Assembly: GCA_946122785.1 (NCBI GenBank)
Contig: CAMGYJ010000008.1
Coordinates: 18,067,475 to 18,131,474 of the forward strand
Direction: 5' to 3'
From: Linum tenue
Lineage: Eukaryota; Streptophyta; Magnoliopsida; Malpighiales; Linaceae
DNA length: 64,000 bases
The translations under genes and the position numbers were made by a program. This document shows, piece after piece, positions 1 through 10,938 of the stretch. The notes under the pieces were generated by a model, which made no database searches, was not told where the DNA came from, and was given only the letters and a program-made list of their open reading frames with translations. How positions within the stretch are numbered: the first letter of the stretch is position 1; the number at the start of each line of letters is the position of its first letter.

Positions 1-560
1 AAGTAATGGAGGGAGAAAGAAGTATAAAATTTGGTGGTGTGGTTTGGAATGGGGGGGAGTGGTATTTATAGGGGGGAAGGGAGGGGAAGGAGGCGCTGGA
101 AATTTAAAGCGGCCAATCACCGCTTTCCTCGGCTGTAGTGACATAACCGCTCTAGTCAAAGGCGATGATGGGCGGATCGCTGACGTGGCGAGGCGTGAGG
201 CGTCGGATCGTGGAGAAAAACCACAATCCGCGCCTCACCGCATCCAACGGCAGCGGTGAAGGGCGCGGATGGCTGAGGTGGCGGGGCGGGGCTATCACCG
301 CTTTCGTCTTAGGCGGTGAAGTCCCCGCTCCTCGCCACGTCAGCGATCCGCGCCAACTTCACCGTTTTTCCCATCAACGGTGATAAATGCTTCACCGTTT
401 GTCTCATCAACGGTCAAACTATCACCGCGTTTGTTTAGGGCGGTGATAGCTTCACCGTTTTGGACCAAAACGGTGATAGCATCACTGTTGTTGTCAAAAG
501 CGGTGATGCTATCACCGTTTTGGCCATCACTGTCTTGGTCTACAACAGTGATGTTGAAAC
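1..560. repeat. Cluster of inverted CACCGTTT/AAACGGTG motifs
   Basis: About ten copies of CACCGTTT or its complement AAACGGTG alternate between about 355 and 560. A longer inverted pair, built around GATCGCTGACGTGGCGAG near 175-193 and its complement near 332-350, could form a stem. No ORF here resembles a protein family. Dense short subterminal repeats of this kind are known from CACTA and MULE transposons, so this is probably the subterminal part of an element that starts outside the window. The superfamily is not determined. Confidence 0.5.
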
Positions 561-1422
561 TGCTGTATTTTGGGGAAAAAGTTTATAAGTATTGTATTTG
601 AGGAATTTTTTTTAATAATTAGAGTATTTTGGGATTTTTTCCCTGAAACTGTGACGATTGACAACGACACTGCAGCGGCCTTTCTCCCTTACTCATTTCG
701 CCGGACGTCGGTCCCGTCACTCATCACTCCGGCAGTCCAGGTTAGTATAGTTAACCTATTCCATTTGATTGGAATCGGTTTATTCAATGTGGTCAATTTT
801 CGCTCGCAAAACGACCCAGGACCCAGTGACAGTGCCTAACCACTGGCCGAACCGTGCCCGAGTTCTCACGCGGTTCGGTTTTTTTTTTTTTTGGAAAAGG
901 AAGAAGAGCCGTCAGGTCTTTTTTTTGAAGAGCCGTCAGGTCGCCGGGAACTATATAGCTCCATAGTTCACGGCGGGAGGCAAGATTTCCCTTTGCTCCA
1001 CCTCCACACACACACAAAAAATCCTTCATTCTTTAATTGATTACGACTAGTTTCCGCATTTTCTAATCGCAAAATCTCGGAATCGTCATTTCTCTCTTCG
1101 TTCACCCTTCCCAATCTCTCTTATTGCTAAACGGGTAAAAAGGCAGGGGAAAAAAGAAAGCCTCCCCCTCATTGCCCCTTTTCCTCTTTACAGCCCTTTC
1201 AAAATCTGGTAAGCTAGCCCCATTTTCTCCTTGCTTTCTTGGATCGAAGGGTTTGCGTGTGTTGTGTGTTGGCTCTGTGGGGAATGTCAAAGTTTGGAAC
1301 TTTATGGTCTGATGCTGGTTTCCTGGACTTGTCACAGATTTTACCCTGAGAGGGTTTCTGGGTCTGGTTCTAAGAGATTGTTTGCGGGTATTCGATTGTT
1401 TGGAGGTACTAAGTAGAGAGGA
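561..1422 (+). promoter_or_regulatory. Promoter and 5' leader of the AAPT1-like gene
   Basis: A TATATAG box lies at 952-958, and the CA-rich and pyrimidine-rich stretch after it looks like a 5' leader. A 12-base direct repeat (AGCCGTCAGGTC) occurs twice just upstream of the TATA box. A GTAAGC at about 1209 and several AG sites before the ATG leave room for a leader intron, but I cannot fix its ends. The transcription start is inferred, not seen. Confidence 0.45.
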
Positions 1423-4400
1423 ATGGGGTACATAGGTTCCCATGGAGTTGCAGCTCTTCATAGATACAAGTACAGTGGAGTTGATCACTCCTATCTTGCC
1501 AAATATGTCTTGCAGCCCTTCTGGTCACGATGTGTTAACTTCTTTCCTCTCTGGATGCCGTAAGTTGGTTCCCTTTTCATATTTCTGCTTTCAATGTGCT
1601 AGGTAGTATGAAGGGTGTCGGCAAATGTTCAGCTGTTGTCATATTGGTAGTGGCTACCTTAGTTTCATGCTTATGCTTTCACTCTGATTTCGCTTTATGA
1701 AGAGTTATGATTGTTCCTCAGTCACCTCTAACTCTGTTTCTTCTTTTCCTTCCTTCTTCTGGACTTCTATTTGGTTCTGAATCTTTGCTAGACCAAACAT
1801 GGTAAGATCATCCTTACTCCAAACACAAGGTTATAATTTGAGGTTTCAATGGTGGTGACTATGTTGTACCCAGACATCTAAGTGGCTGCCCTCTTCCTTT
1901 TTCAGATAACACTGACAGGATTCTTGTTCTTGGTTACTTCGGCATTGCTTGGTTATGTGAGTGGGGATTGTTCTGGTGGCATTTTATTAAGAAAGAAGCT
2001 GTAGTCTGTGTACTTCTTCGCCAGTTTCTAATATAATGATTGTGTTTCAGATATATTCACCCCATTTGGATACAGCTCCACCAAGATGGGTTCACTTCGC
2101 ACATGGATTATTGCTGTTTTTGTATCAGGTTTGACTTCTGTAATTGCAATGCGTTCCCATGATCTTTTGCTGGTCCAGTATGTTGGGTTAATTACTGAAT
2201 TGTTCTCCAAACTCTTCACGAACTTAATAGACATTTGATGCGGTTGATGGAAAGCAAGCAAGAAGAACAAATTCTTCCAGTCCATTGGGCGAACTGTTTG
2301 ACCATGGTGATTTTCTGTTCTTAAGTGATTTTCACAGTCTTCTCTTTGTTTTATTTTATTTTCTGACTTCTCTTTTGTGTTTTTCGCAATGAATTGCAGG
2401 ATGTGATGCCCTTGCTTGTGCAGTGAGTGTTGCCCAATATGGATTCTATAATTTCGTATTTTGAAACTTCTTTTGACTTTTTTTTCCTGGCGTTGTACAG
2501 TTTGAAGCCATGGCTTTTGGTAGCACTGCAATGTGTGGAAGATACACGTTTTGGTTCTGGGTCATCTCAGCTATTCCATTTTATTGTGCAACATGGGAAC
2601 AGTAAGCAGGCTAAACACATACTTTGACCAAATTCCTGATGATTGGATCTCCCGATGTTGATTTTCATGAAGCTTATTTTTGTATTCTTCGATCCAGCTT
2701 TTTCACCAATACCCTCATTCTTCCGGCGGTTAATGGGCCTACGGAGGGTCTGATGCTAATATATGTCGCTCATTTTTATACTGCTATAGTTGGTACGTTT
2801 TTTTCCTACTTAAGCTGCCTGTGTTGTTCCTATCTATTTATTTTTCTTTTGCCTATTTATTTCTTTTATGTCTCTTTAGTCTTTATAATATAACTTGATT
2901 GCTTTTGATTGAAGGTGCTGAGTGGTGGAGTCAAGATTTTGGAAAGTCTTTGCCCATTGTAAGTTGGGTGCCATTTGTTAGTGGTAAGTACGCAAATTTA
3001 ACTCATGGACCAATATCTTATTTGCTATAGTTTATGGACTCTAGGAGAAAGATTTGTCTCCTTGCTCTTCATAAAAAAATGCTTTGCCTCCTTGCTTTGT
3101 AGGCTGATCAATTTCACTTAGCCGGTTTCATTTTGGCTCTATCACCAAGTTCTCATTCCCCTGAGTTTCTTGAATGCAGAAATTCCAACTTTCAAGGCAG
3201 TGCTCTACTTAATGATAGCTTTTGCTGTGATTCCAACACTTTCCTTCAAGTAAGCATTCTCTTGTTGCCATGAATGGAATTGTTATTTCAAAATGGGATT
3301 GTGATTTCTTTCTCTTGTTGCCATGAATAGGTTAACTGTGCTCTGACTTTGGGTTCTTGTTTTTTACTGTTTACTTCAACTTGATATTATCATATTATTG
3401 TGCTTTCAGTTGTCATGTTTTATATTGCAATTTGTGCTTTGGCAGTGTGTTAAATGTTCACAAAGTTGTTCAGGTTAGAAAGAGCAGCATGCCACTGGCA
3501 TTAGCAATGGTAACTCTATAACATCCTTGGTGAGTTTCCTTTTCCAGCAGTTAGTTAATGGGCCATGGATGCCTTATATATTTTCTCATTGATGCCAGCT
3601 TTACCCCTTCTTCGCGCTGATGGGAGGAGTTCTAATTTGGTATGCAAAATTTGTGCTGCTTCATTGTGTTATAGTTGGTTCTTTAATTTTTGAAAAGAAT
3701 CTTATATTTCATGCCTTGATGCAGGGATTATTTGTCTCCATCCGATATAATGGGAAATTATCCTCACCTAGTTGTTCTGGGATCTGGGCTAGCATTTGGA
3801 TTTCTTGTGGTAAGATGTCCACTTTGTATGTAAGACATTTTACAGCTGATGCTGAATTTTATGAGACCTGCAATTGACGTGAGCGACTGGAAATAGCACT
3901 GAGCAAGTCCAGCCATAAATCTTATGTTTTTTCTGTACCTATATGTATTTATCTAATGTATTATTTTAATCTTTATTCATTGTTCTCATGTTGGTTCTTT
4001 TTATGAAACCATTGGATGAGAATATTCAACTTTTCATCGGTGCTGAGTAAAGGCTTGTTTTGACAGGGGAGAATGATTCTTGCTCACTTGTGTGATGAAC
4101 CAAAGGGGTTGAAAACCAACATGTGCATGGTATGTACAATGTATAATTATTTCAGTAACCTAGCAGTTGGGTCCTATGACATCATTGTTTAAATTATCTG
4201 CTAACTTTTTGCAGTCCCTGCTTTATCTACCCTTAGCCGTTGCAAATGCCCTCTCAGCAAAACTGAACGATGGGTATGCTCAAATTTCATATTACTTCCC
4301 ATGACTCTTGAAGTTCCACCTAGTGACACTTGTGTTGACTATCCATTGCAGAGTTCCTTTGGTGGATGAGTTGTGGGTTCTTCTCGGCTACTGTTCATTC

Positions 4401-4731
4401 ACAGGTTTGTTCGTAGTTATCTGCAGAATACCTTGTAAACCTTGCTGGCAAACACTCTGAAACAGTTCTACATGATTGCTCCTTTTCTTTTAGTGTTTTC
4501 CCTCTATTCATTCTGAACAATTGTTTGCTGTTTCATTATGCAGCTGGTCTCTATTTGCACTTTGCTACTTCAGTGATTCATGAAATTACCACTGCCTTGG
4601 GGATCAACTGCTTCAGGTGAGAATCTTTTATATCTATGGTTGTGCATGTTCAGCTTCGTCTGAATTGATTATATATCTTTGTTAACTTGACTCTGATTCT
4701 CATTGACAGGATAACGAGAAAGGAAGCTTGA
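1423..4731 (+). CDS. AAPT1: Aminoalcoholphosphotransferase (CDP-choline/CDP-ethanolamine:diacylglycerol), 18 exons
   Basis: The family transfers phosphocholine or phosphoethanolamine from a CDP-alcohol to diacylglycerol, the last step of the Kennedy pathway, in ER/Golgi membranes. Coding exons: 1423-1559, 1792-1801, 1906-1956, 2051-2128, 2231-2306, 2400-2422, 2501-2601, 2698-2792, 2915-2983, 3180-3249, 3446-3509, 3599-3639, 3725-3809, 4067-4129, 4215-4273, 4352-4404, 4544-4616, 4710-4731. They sum to 1170 nt, or 389 residues plus stop, the length I know for plant AAPTs. The CDP-alcohol phosphotransferase signature DG-x2-AR-x8-G-x3-D-x3-D is complete (D98, G99, A102, R103, G112, D116, D120) and is followed by many hydrophobic segments. 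The start MGYIG and end RITRKEA are family-typical. Exon 2 is only 10 nt and exons 6 and 18 are 23 and 22 nt. No break was seen. The next gene is convergent. Confidence 0.95.
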
Positions 4732-5642
4732 AAGATCCAGTTTCGGACTTGGTATGACCCTCTAACCCGCAACATTTCGGGAGCACGCTTAATGTGTTTC
4801 TGGAGTGGTTCAAAATAGATCGAGGAACTCGGGCAACAGAATCATAGCTTTTGATGATGCAGATGTATCAACTTGGGGGAGTCTGTGGAGGAAGGAAGCG
4901 AGATAGCAACCATGGGAAATGGGTTTCAGCTTTGAGGATTTATCTGTTTGATTTTATGACACATGTTTCTGTAAGGGGTTTAAAATGCATAACCGTTCTC
5001 CACAGTTAAGGGGATGGGATGTGGTCCGTTCAATCTTTGTAGTTGGGTGGTTTTAGGTTACTTGTGAGGCATATGGAACTGAGATCATCTCAAACAGTGC
5101 TTAGTTTATGATATTGAGAAATAGTTATGGTCACCTTTGGCAAGCATGACCACATCCTGTACGATCTATGATCAAAATTTTGCTAGGCTTCTCAATTTCA
5201 GTGGCAGTATAACTTCTCTTTTTTCGGGCTGTTCATCAGCTCTACTGCTTCCATTTTCTGTTACTCCGTCAACGTGCTTTCAGTTTTAGGCTTGAGGATG
5301 ATCTAGTCATTGCAATCAGTGGTAGAGATAAGAGTAAAACAAACCCAGCTCCTTGTAAGAGAATACAACGGCTGATGTGAAAAGTGAGGAATTTACATGG
5401 CTTATGAAAATGTTATATCAGAAGATTGAACTTCTTTACAAAGGGAGGTCAATTAATTCATTCCCATGAGTTTCTTATACAAGATTGAACCGCCTACCTG
5501 TGATGCGTCTCTCCAAAGTAGCTAAAAGGAGAACTATCTACCTGTAGTGCGAGATAATTGCAGTTGCATCATATTCTCGCAGTCAACATGCCAATTGGTT
5601 GTGGTAATACATGATGCTGATAACAACTGCAGAGCCACTGAC
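4732..5642. other. Convergent 3' regions between AAPT1-like and DUF2232-like genes
   Basis: This is the AAPT1 3' UTR followed by the downstream region of the minus-strand gene, whose stop is at 5643. No ORF with family resemblance and no transposon ends were seen. Confidence 0.5.
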
Positions 5643-7847
5643 TCATAGGGCCCTGTCAAGCCATGCTGGCAATCTCAACAAACTTCTCATTCCAAGGCGA
5701 GTTAGAAACACGGAATACAAGAGGTGCAGTAGGAACACAAAGAATCCGCTGTTTATCAATACCTGGAGGGGAAACATTCATCAGAAAGGAGTAAGCATGT
5801 TATAAGATATGATTAGCAAGTTTCGGATACAAAAGAGATGGGGTCAAAGCTATTAACTTACAAGAATTCCGAACAGTGCGTATATGAAATTCATCGATGG
5901 AATGGTATTAATGCCAGTGGCAGCAAACACATAACTCAGAGAGGCGTGGATGTTTACTGTAATCTTATAAACAAGGAAAAGCGAAAGAAATTCTGGTTAG
6001 TCAAACAAAGCAGAAGTGAGCCCCTTAGAACTGTTACAGAGGTGGAAGAAGGGAAGACTTATACCAGAGCAAGTATGTTTTCTCGTATTAAGAATGAGGA
6101 CGTGAAAACATATCCCATGGCGCCAGTTGCTCGAGCCTGCAATTGTTAGGACATCCTCTGTTAAGAGAAACATCAGGAAAATCCCACAGAAAGAAAATTG
6201 GGCACAGTAATAAAGAGGCTTAAAGGAAGCAAACCCTACTATCGTGCACACAAATATCGAAACTGTCCAGTTTGCTTGTAAGCTGAAAGATGGCAACAAC
6301 CAAATCCAGAGTTATTGGAAGAATTTGATATCAATAAACTTCTCCTTCACGTTTTCTACAAAACAGTAGTAAATCTTATACCAGCCAAGTGTTACACGAA
6401 AGAGACATTCGCACAATTTGTTTGGATTATGAGAAGATTTGCTCCCAAACAGAAATGAATAGTAGAACTCAGGAACAAGCGAAGTCTATAGGAAATCTTT
6501 TCTTCTCGTTGGTGAAGGATACGAAGGCCGTAAAACTACTTCTCAAAATCGAAAATCACTTACCTCCACAAGGAGCCCATTGTCAAACCAAGTATGCCAT
6601 GAGTCAGCTGTCGAAAAGGCCAAACACGTAAGAAAATGACCAGCTGCTTCTGCTCAGAGTGGAAAAGACTAGTTCCAGTAATCCTAGGTGTGAACAATTA
6701 TGCAAAAATCTAATTTTATCATTCTTCTTTCAACAGGCCAAATACACCTAGACCACTCTCGTTCAGTGATTCAATGGCCCCATGAGAAACAGCAGCCACT
6801 GAACTATTGATTGTCCATGACATGTAACAATTCAATATCATCAGAATCAAGAGCAATCTTCGATTACTTAGCCCCCTTATATCCAATAACAGCTCAAACT
6901 GAAAGCAGTTGCTATTTGGCTAAATAACCTGCTTGACATGCACATTCCAAAAACAAGGCATATGTATGCTTTAGGGGCGCTGAAGATGCTAACTCACCAG
7001 ATAGGTTAATGCCTTAACAGGACCAGACAACACAAACAAGAGCATAGCAGTTGCTACCTGCCAATACAAAACTGATCCAGCTCAATTCACATTTCTTCTA
7101 CAAATTTGTTACATAAATTTCTCAGAATAAAGAAAGCACCAACCATAGTTTTTCTCCCTGCTGCCACACCCCATCTAAGTGAAGATATTACAATTGGCAA
7201 CGAAAAGAAGCATCCGAAGTAATTCTGCAGAAATTCAGAATCATAATCATCAGAAAACCTTGTGAAGCTCATCCTAAGAGATTTTCTTCACTGCCAAACT
7301 TGCAGGAAAGACAAGTACCAAGTATGAAAGACTAATCAGGAGAGAACAAGGAAGCACAAAATTCGTAACTAACGATAACCCAGTTGGTAATCGTCGAAGA
7401 AAAAGAAGAACCCAGTTGGTAATTGAGTTAGTGGAATCAAGAAGGGACCTCAATCGAAAGTGAATTGCTCAAAAAGTAGACGAGACCAGTGACAGCAGCA
7501 AACATAGAGCATTCAACCAGTCTCAGCGTATTGCGGTAGACATCACCATCAGGCGCCAAGTAATCCGTCTCCCTCCCATCATTGGATAACCCTTCTTCCG
7601 ATTCTCGTTCTTCTTGACGCTCTTCCTCTTTCCCATCCACAACCGAAGCATTGATTCTCGGGATACTCGAAAACTTGAAGGTGGGTTTACGCAGAGAGAG
7701 TGGCAAAATGGTCGACGAACTGATAAGGCTCAATCTTTGTGTCGAGGGTAACTGGACCGTTGCAGAGAGGTGACGAAGATGGGGAAGTTGGTCGACATGT
7801 AAAATTCGAGGCTGGTAGCTACCGTTGTGGATCCTCAGAAAATTCAT
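5643..7847 (-). CDS. DUF2232-like multi-spanning membrane protein, probably plastid-targeted, 8 exons
   Basis: The molecular function is unknown. Coding exons in transcript order: 7847-7449, 7224-7144, 7057-6998, 6607-6564, 6282-6240, 6136-6065, 5963-5862, 5762-5643. They total 921 nt, or 306 residues. The ATG at 7847 was chosen because the codon opening the longer frame at 7856 is GTG. Residues 1-60 are Ser/Thr/Leu/Pro-rich with few acidic residues, as in a transit peptide. An acidic linker follows, then hydrophobic segments that make up most of the rest, including the motifs SLRWGVAAGRKT, LSGPVKALTYLLTHG and RATGAMGYVFTSSFLIREN. This pattern recalls plant and cyanobacterial DUF2232 proteins; that assignment is from memory. 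Intron 1 has a weak donor (GTCCCT). Its start lies about 310 bp from that of the divergent PPR gene. Confidence 0.82.
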
Positions 7848-8155
7848 GTCTTCCACTGAAGGAAGCTAGAAAACCTTCTTTGCTGATATAATCATTTGAG
7901 AGCGGGAGAGATGGCTCTGTTGATTGGCCATGGCCCATGGGCCATGGGTGCGCGCGACTCAGCTTCCGGGCTTTTGGCCCATTTTCCTTGTCGCTTTGTT
8001 TTGGGTCAGCCAACCACATTTTTAGACACTTCCATCTCTGCTCAAACCAATACCTTCCTTGGGTTCAATGTTTGCTTGTTGGCTCCCGCTGACAAAACAT
8101 GGAGCCGCCGGCGAAGGACTAGGTGATCGCCGGCAGCGCACTAGCCACACTTGGA
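7848..8155. promoter_or_regulatory. Compact bidirectional promoter between DUF2232-like and PPR genes
   Basis: Only 308 bp separate the two divergent start codons, so both promoters and leaders must share this interval. A perfect-looking palindromic stretch built from GGCCATGG and CCATGGCC lies at about 7926-7947. No clear TATA box was seen. Bases 7958-8043 recur downstream of the PPR gene. Confidence 0.5.
7958..8043 (+). repeat. Direct repeat, upstream copy, flanking the PPR gene
   Basis: This roughly 86-bp stretch resembles 9750-9842 in the same orientation. Shared blocks include TTTGGCCCATTTTCCT, GCCAACCACA and ATCTCTGCT. The copies differ by many substitutions and small indels, so the duplication is old. 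It lies in the leader or promoter of the PPR gene. Confidence 0.65.
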
Positions 8156-9667
8156 ATGGCTCTCAGTTTATGCAGATTGGCTGTTTCGCTCCCCTTTCCT
8201 CGAAAGACTCGAGCTTTACCTCGTAACCTTCACTCGTGCACCTGGGTCTTGAAACCACATACTGCAGGGTCGAGTGCCCACCAACTGTTTGTTCAATTGC
8301 CAATACCAGATACCAGAACCGCAACAAAGTTAATTGGTCAGTTAGCAAGACAGAAGCAACACAGAGAGGCTTTATCATTGTTTTCTGAAATGATCTGTCG
8401 GAACATTAGACCCAGTGAGTTCACTTTTGGGACTGTCATTCCATTGTCCACAGCAATCAAGGACATCGAATTGGGGAGGCAGTTCCATTGTTGCGCTATA
8501 AGAATGGGACTTCACTCTGTAGTCTTTGTGGGAACTGCATTGCTTGATTTTTACGCAAAGTTAGTTTCTTTACATGAAGCTCGAACGGCATTTGAGGATA
8601 TAGACCACCCGAATGTTGTCTCTTACACAACTCTGGTACATGGGTACCTGAAGAAAGGCTCTTGCAAGGAAGCTCTCAGGCTCTTTAACCGGATTCCAGA
8701 GAGGAATGTGGTGTCCTGGAACGCGATGATCGGTGGGCTTAGCCAAATGGGTCACAATGAAGAAGCTATAAATATCTTTGTTCACATGCTGAGACAAGGC
8801 GTAACACCTGTTGAATCCACATTTCCTCGTGCTATCATTGCTGCTTCAAATGTAGCAGCAATTGGAATGGGCAAAAGCTTCCACGCTTGTGCTTTCAAAA
8901 CGAATTGCCATCTCGATGTGTTCGTCGCCAATTCCCTGATCAGCTTCTACGCGAAATGTGGGGATATGGAGGATAGTCTCTTGGTCTTTGACAAGCTTCC
9001 TGACAGAAATGTGGTCTCTTGGAATGCTGTGATTTGTGGGCTTGCACAGAATGGAAGAGCAAAGGATGCTTTGATGTTCTTTGATAGGATGCTGGCATCA
9101 GGTTTTAACCCGAACGATGTCACCCTTATGGGTGTTCTATGGGCTTGCAACCATGCTGGTCTTGTCGATGCAGGCTACTCACATTTCAACCAAGCAAGGA
9201 TCAGGAACCCCAGCGCATTGAGACCTGAACATTATGCGTGTATGGTTGATCTACTCTCTCGCTGTGGTCGATTCCAGGAAGCTGCAGCATTCATCATGAG
9301 CTTGCCATTCGATCCTGGTATCGGGTTCTGGAAGGCATTGCTCGGAGGGTGTCGAATACACTCGAACGAAGAATTGGGCGCATTAGCAGCACGAAAGATC
9401 TTAGCTTTGGATCCTGGGTGTGACGTTTCGTCTTATGTAATGCTGTCAAATGCTTACTCTTCGACGGGCAAATGGGGTGAGGCATCATATGTAAGGAGAG
9501 AGATGAAGGAGAAAGGGCTAACGAGGGTTAGCGGGTGCAGTTGGATTGAGATCAAAGGTGAAGTTCGTGTTTTCACTAATAGAGATGAGAACTGTAAGCA
9601 GAAGGATGATATTTATAGGATGCTGAATTTTTTGGTTGAGCAATTGGTAATGGCTACTGGCCAGTAA
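8156..9667 (+). CDS. Pentatricopeptide repeat protein, PLS/E class, intronless
   Basis: PPR proteins bind organellar transcripts base by base and act in RNA editing, splicing or stability. The first ATG of the frame is at 8156, giving 503 residues; the frame is open back to a GTG at 8123. The N-terminus (about 1-35) is Arg/Ser/Leu-rich, consistent with mitochondrial or plastid targeting. Repeats run from about residue 60 to 340 and show typical motif pieces (SYTTLVHGYLKKG, NVVSWNAMIGGLSQMG, VANSLISFYAKCGDM, NVVSWNAVICGLAQNGRA). An E/E+-type region follows, with FWKALLGGCRIHSN, YVMLSNAYSSTGKW and GCSWIEIKGEVRVFTN. There is no DYW deaminase domain, so any editing role would need a partner. It looks like the Arabidopsis At5g42450 group, but orthology from memory is tentative. 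Confidence 0.92.
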   Translation: MALSLCRLAVSLPFPRKTRALPRNLHSCTWVLKPHTAGSSAHQLFVQLPIPDTRTATKLIGQLARQKQHREALSLFSEMICRNIRPSEFTFGTVIPLSTAIKDIELGRQFHCCAIRMGLHSVVFVGTALLDFYAKLVSLHEARTAFEDIDHPNVVSYTTLVHGYLKKGSCKEALRLFNRIPERNVVSWNAMIGGLSQMGHNEEAINIFVHMLRQGVTPVESTFPRAIIAASNVAAIGMGKSFHACAFKTNCHLDVFVANSLISFYAKCGDMEDSLLVFDKLPDRNVVSWNAVICGLAQNGRAKDALMFFDRMLASGFNPNDVTLMGVLWACNHAGLVDAGYSHFNQARIRNPSALRPEHYACMVDLLSRCGRFQEAAAFIMSLPFDPGIGFWKALLGGCRIHSNEELGALAARKILALDPGCDVSSYVMLSNAYSSTGKWGEASYVRREMKEKGLTRVSGCSWIEIKGEVRVFTNRDENCKQKDDIYRMLNFLVEQLVMATGQ

Positions 9668-9749
9668 TATCTTTGAACAGGATTTATGTTTGTGTACAAG
9701 CTAACATGCTTTCCTGTATTCATCAATGTAGAGTAATTTATTAATCTTG

Positions 9750-9842
9750 ATCAGCTTCTGGGAATTTGGCCCATTTTCCTCTTTCTTCGGCCTGCTTGAT
9801 GAGGCCAACCACAAATTTTAGATAGTTCGATCTCTGCTGCTC
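9750..9842 (+). repeat. Direct repeat, downstream copy, flanking the PPR gene
   Basis: This is the partner of the copy at 7958-8043, about 80 bp after the PPR stop codon. A tandem duplication followed by loss of one unit could leave such flanks. Confidence 0.6.
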
Positions 9843-10239
9843 ATGACAACAAGTCAATCAACAACAACAAAACCTGCCCAAACCAAATATGGACGAACCT
9901 AAAGAATGGAGCAATCGGTTATTGAACAACTAAGAAATTTTGCGCTTGTGACATCCAAATGAAAAAAGGAAGGATGCTCATGAGAACTGGTTATGGCGTT
10001 CACAATCAGACTGTGAAAACAGATTTACAGATACCTGATCGTCCCGGAGGCAAATAATATGGGGAACTCTTGCGTTGACTGGGTATGGTCGGGTGTGAGT
10101 AAAACTTCAAATAGTTTGATAGAGATGGGGAAGGTTTGGCTTTAGACTCCCCCGTCCCATATATGTACTACTCATATCAGCCCCAGAAAGAGTACTTCTT
10201 AATATATTAAAAATATAGTGATCATATTGTAACCTCTCA
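9843..10239. other. Intergenic, nothing recognised
   Basis: AT-rich sequence after the PPR gene. No family-like ORF and no repeat ends were found. Confidence 0.4.
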
Positions 10240-10247
10240 CTTGCGGG

Positions 10248-10930
10248 TAGGGGTGGGCATTGGGTGGGTCGGGTGGATTTTGACCATAAAATGCACCCAC
10301 CCGCGCTTACACGGATTGATAATTTTTAACCCACCACCCACCCACATTTAGTCTCGGGTTGGGTCGGGCGGATGGTGGATGATTTGGGTGGGTTTGTGGG
10401 TTCACCCACATCACAATGTATATAATATAAACTTATAAAGGAGTCAACTTGACATGATAACAGGCGAAGAGAGTTATCTGGAGAAACAAGAAGATGAAAT
10501 AGGGCGAAAAATGTCGAATTAGTTCTTAATATTTTTCTACAGATTGAGATGATTACCAGGTGCAAGGAGCTAAGAAAAATAATTCCACAAAGGAATAGTG
10601 ATCTAGGCAAAAGAATTAGAGGAAAAAATAAAGGGAAGAAGAGGGGATCGCTATTTGGAAGGTTGGCTTTGAGGTTCGAACTCCAGGAGCAGTCCTAGTT
10701 TATGTCTAACGTCTCCACTCTCCCTTCTCTAGAGTCGACGACTTTGATCTTTTTGCTGTTGGGTTGAGCGGGTCACCCGCGCACCCACCCACAACCCACC
10801 CACCACCCGGCGGATGGCTCCTAGCGCAACCCGTCACCCACCCATAGACCCACCCACTTAACGAAATTCGGGTCAAATGCGGGTGGGTCGGCCCAAACCC
10901 GCGGATGATCCGCCCGCATGCCCAACCCTA
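10248..10930. mobile_element. hAT-type MITE with 8-bp TSD (683 bp)
   Basis: The left end TAGGGGTGGGCAT and the complement of the right end (TAGGGTTGGGCAT) match at 12 of 13 bases. The element is flanked by a perfect 8-bp TSD, CTTGCGGG, at 10240-10247 and 10931-10938. Both subterminal regions are rich in GGGTGGGT or ACCCACCC. There is no transposase frame, so it is non-autonomous. An 8-bp TSD with TAGGG-type ends is the known hAT pattern. Confidence 0.9.
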
Positions 10931-10938
10931 CTTGCGGG

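Noticed and set aside
130..140. GTAGTG at 135-140 as a CACTA 3' end
   Set aside because: The adjoining bases do not resemble known CACTA termini and no partner is in the window.
8123..8155. Longer PPR start at 8123
   Set aside because: The codon there is GTG; the first ATG is at 8156.
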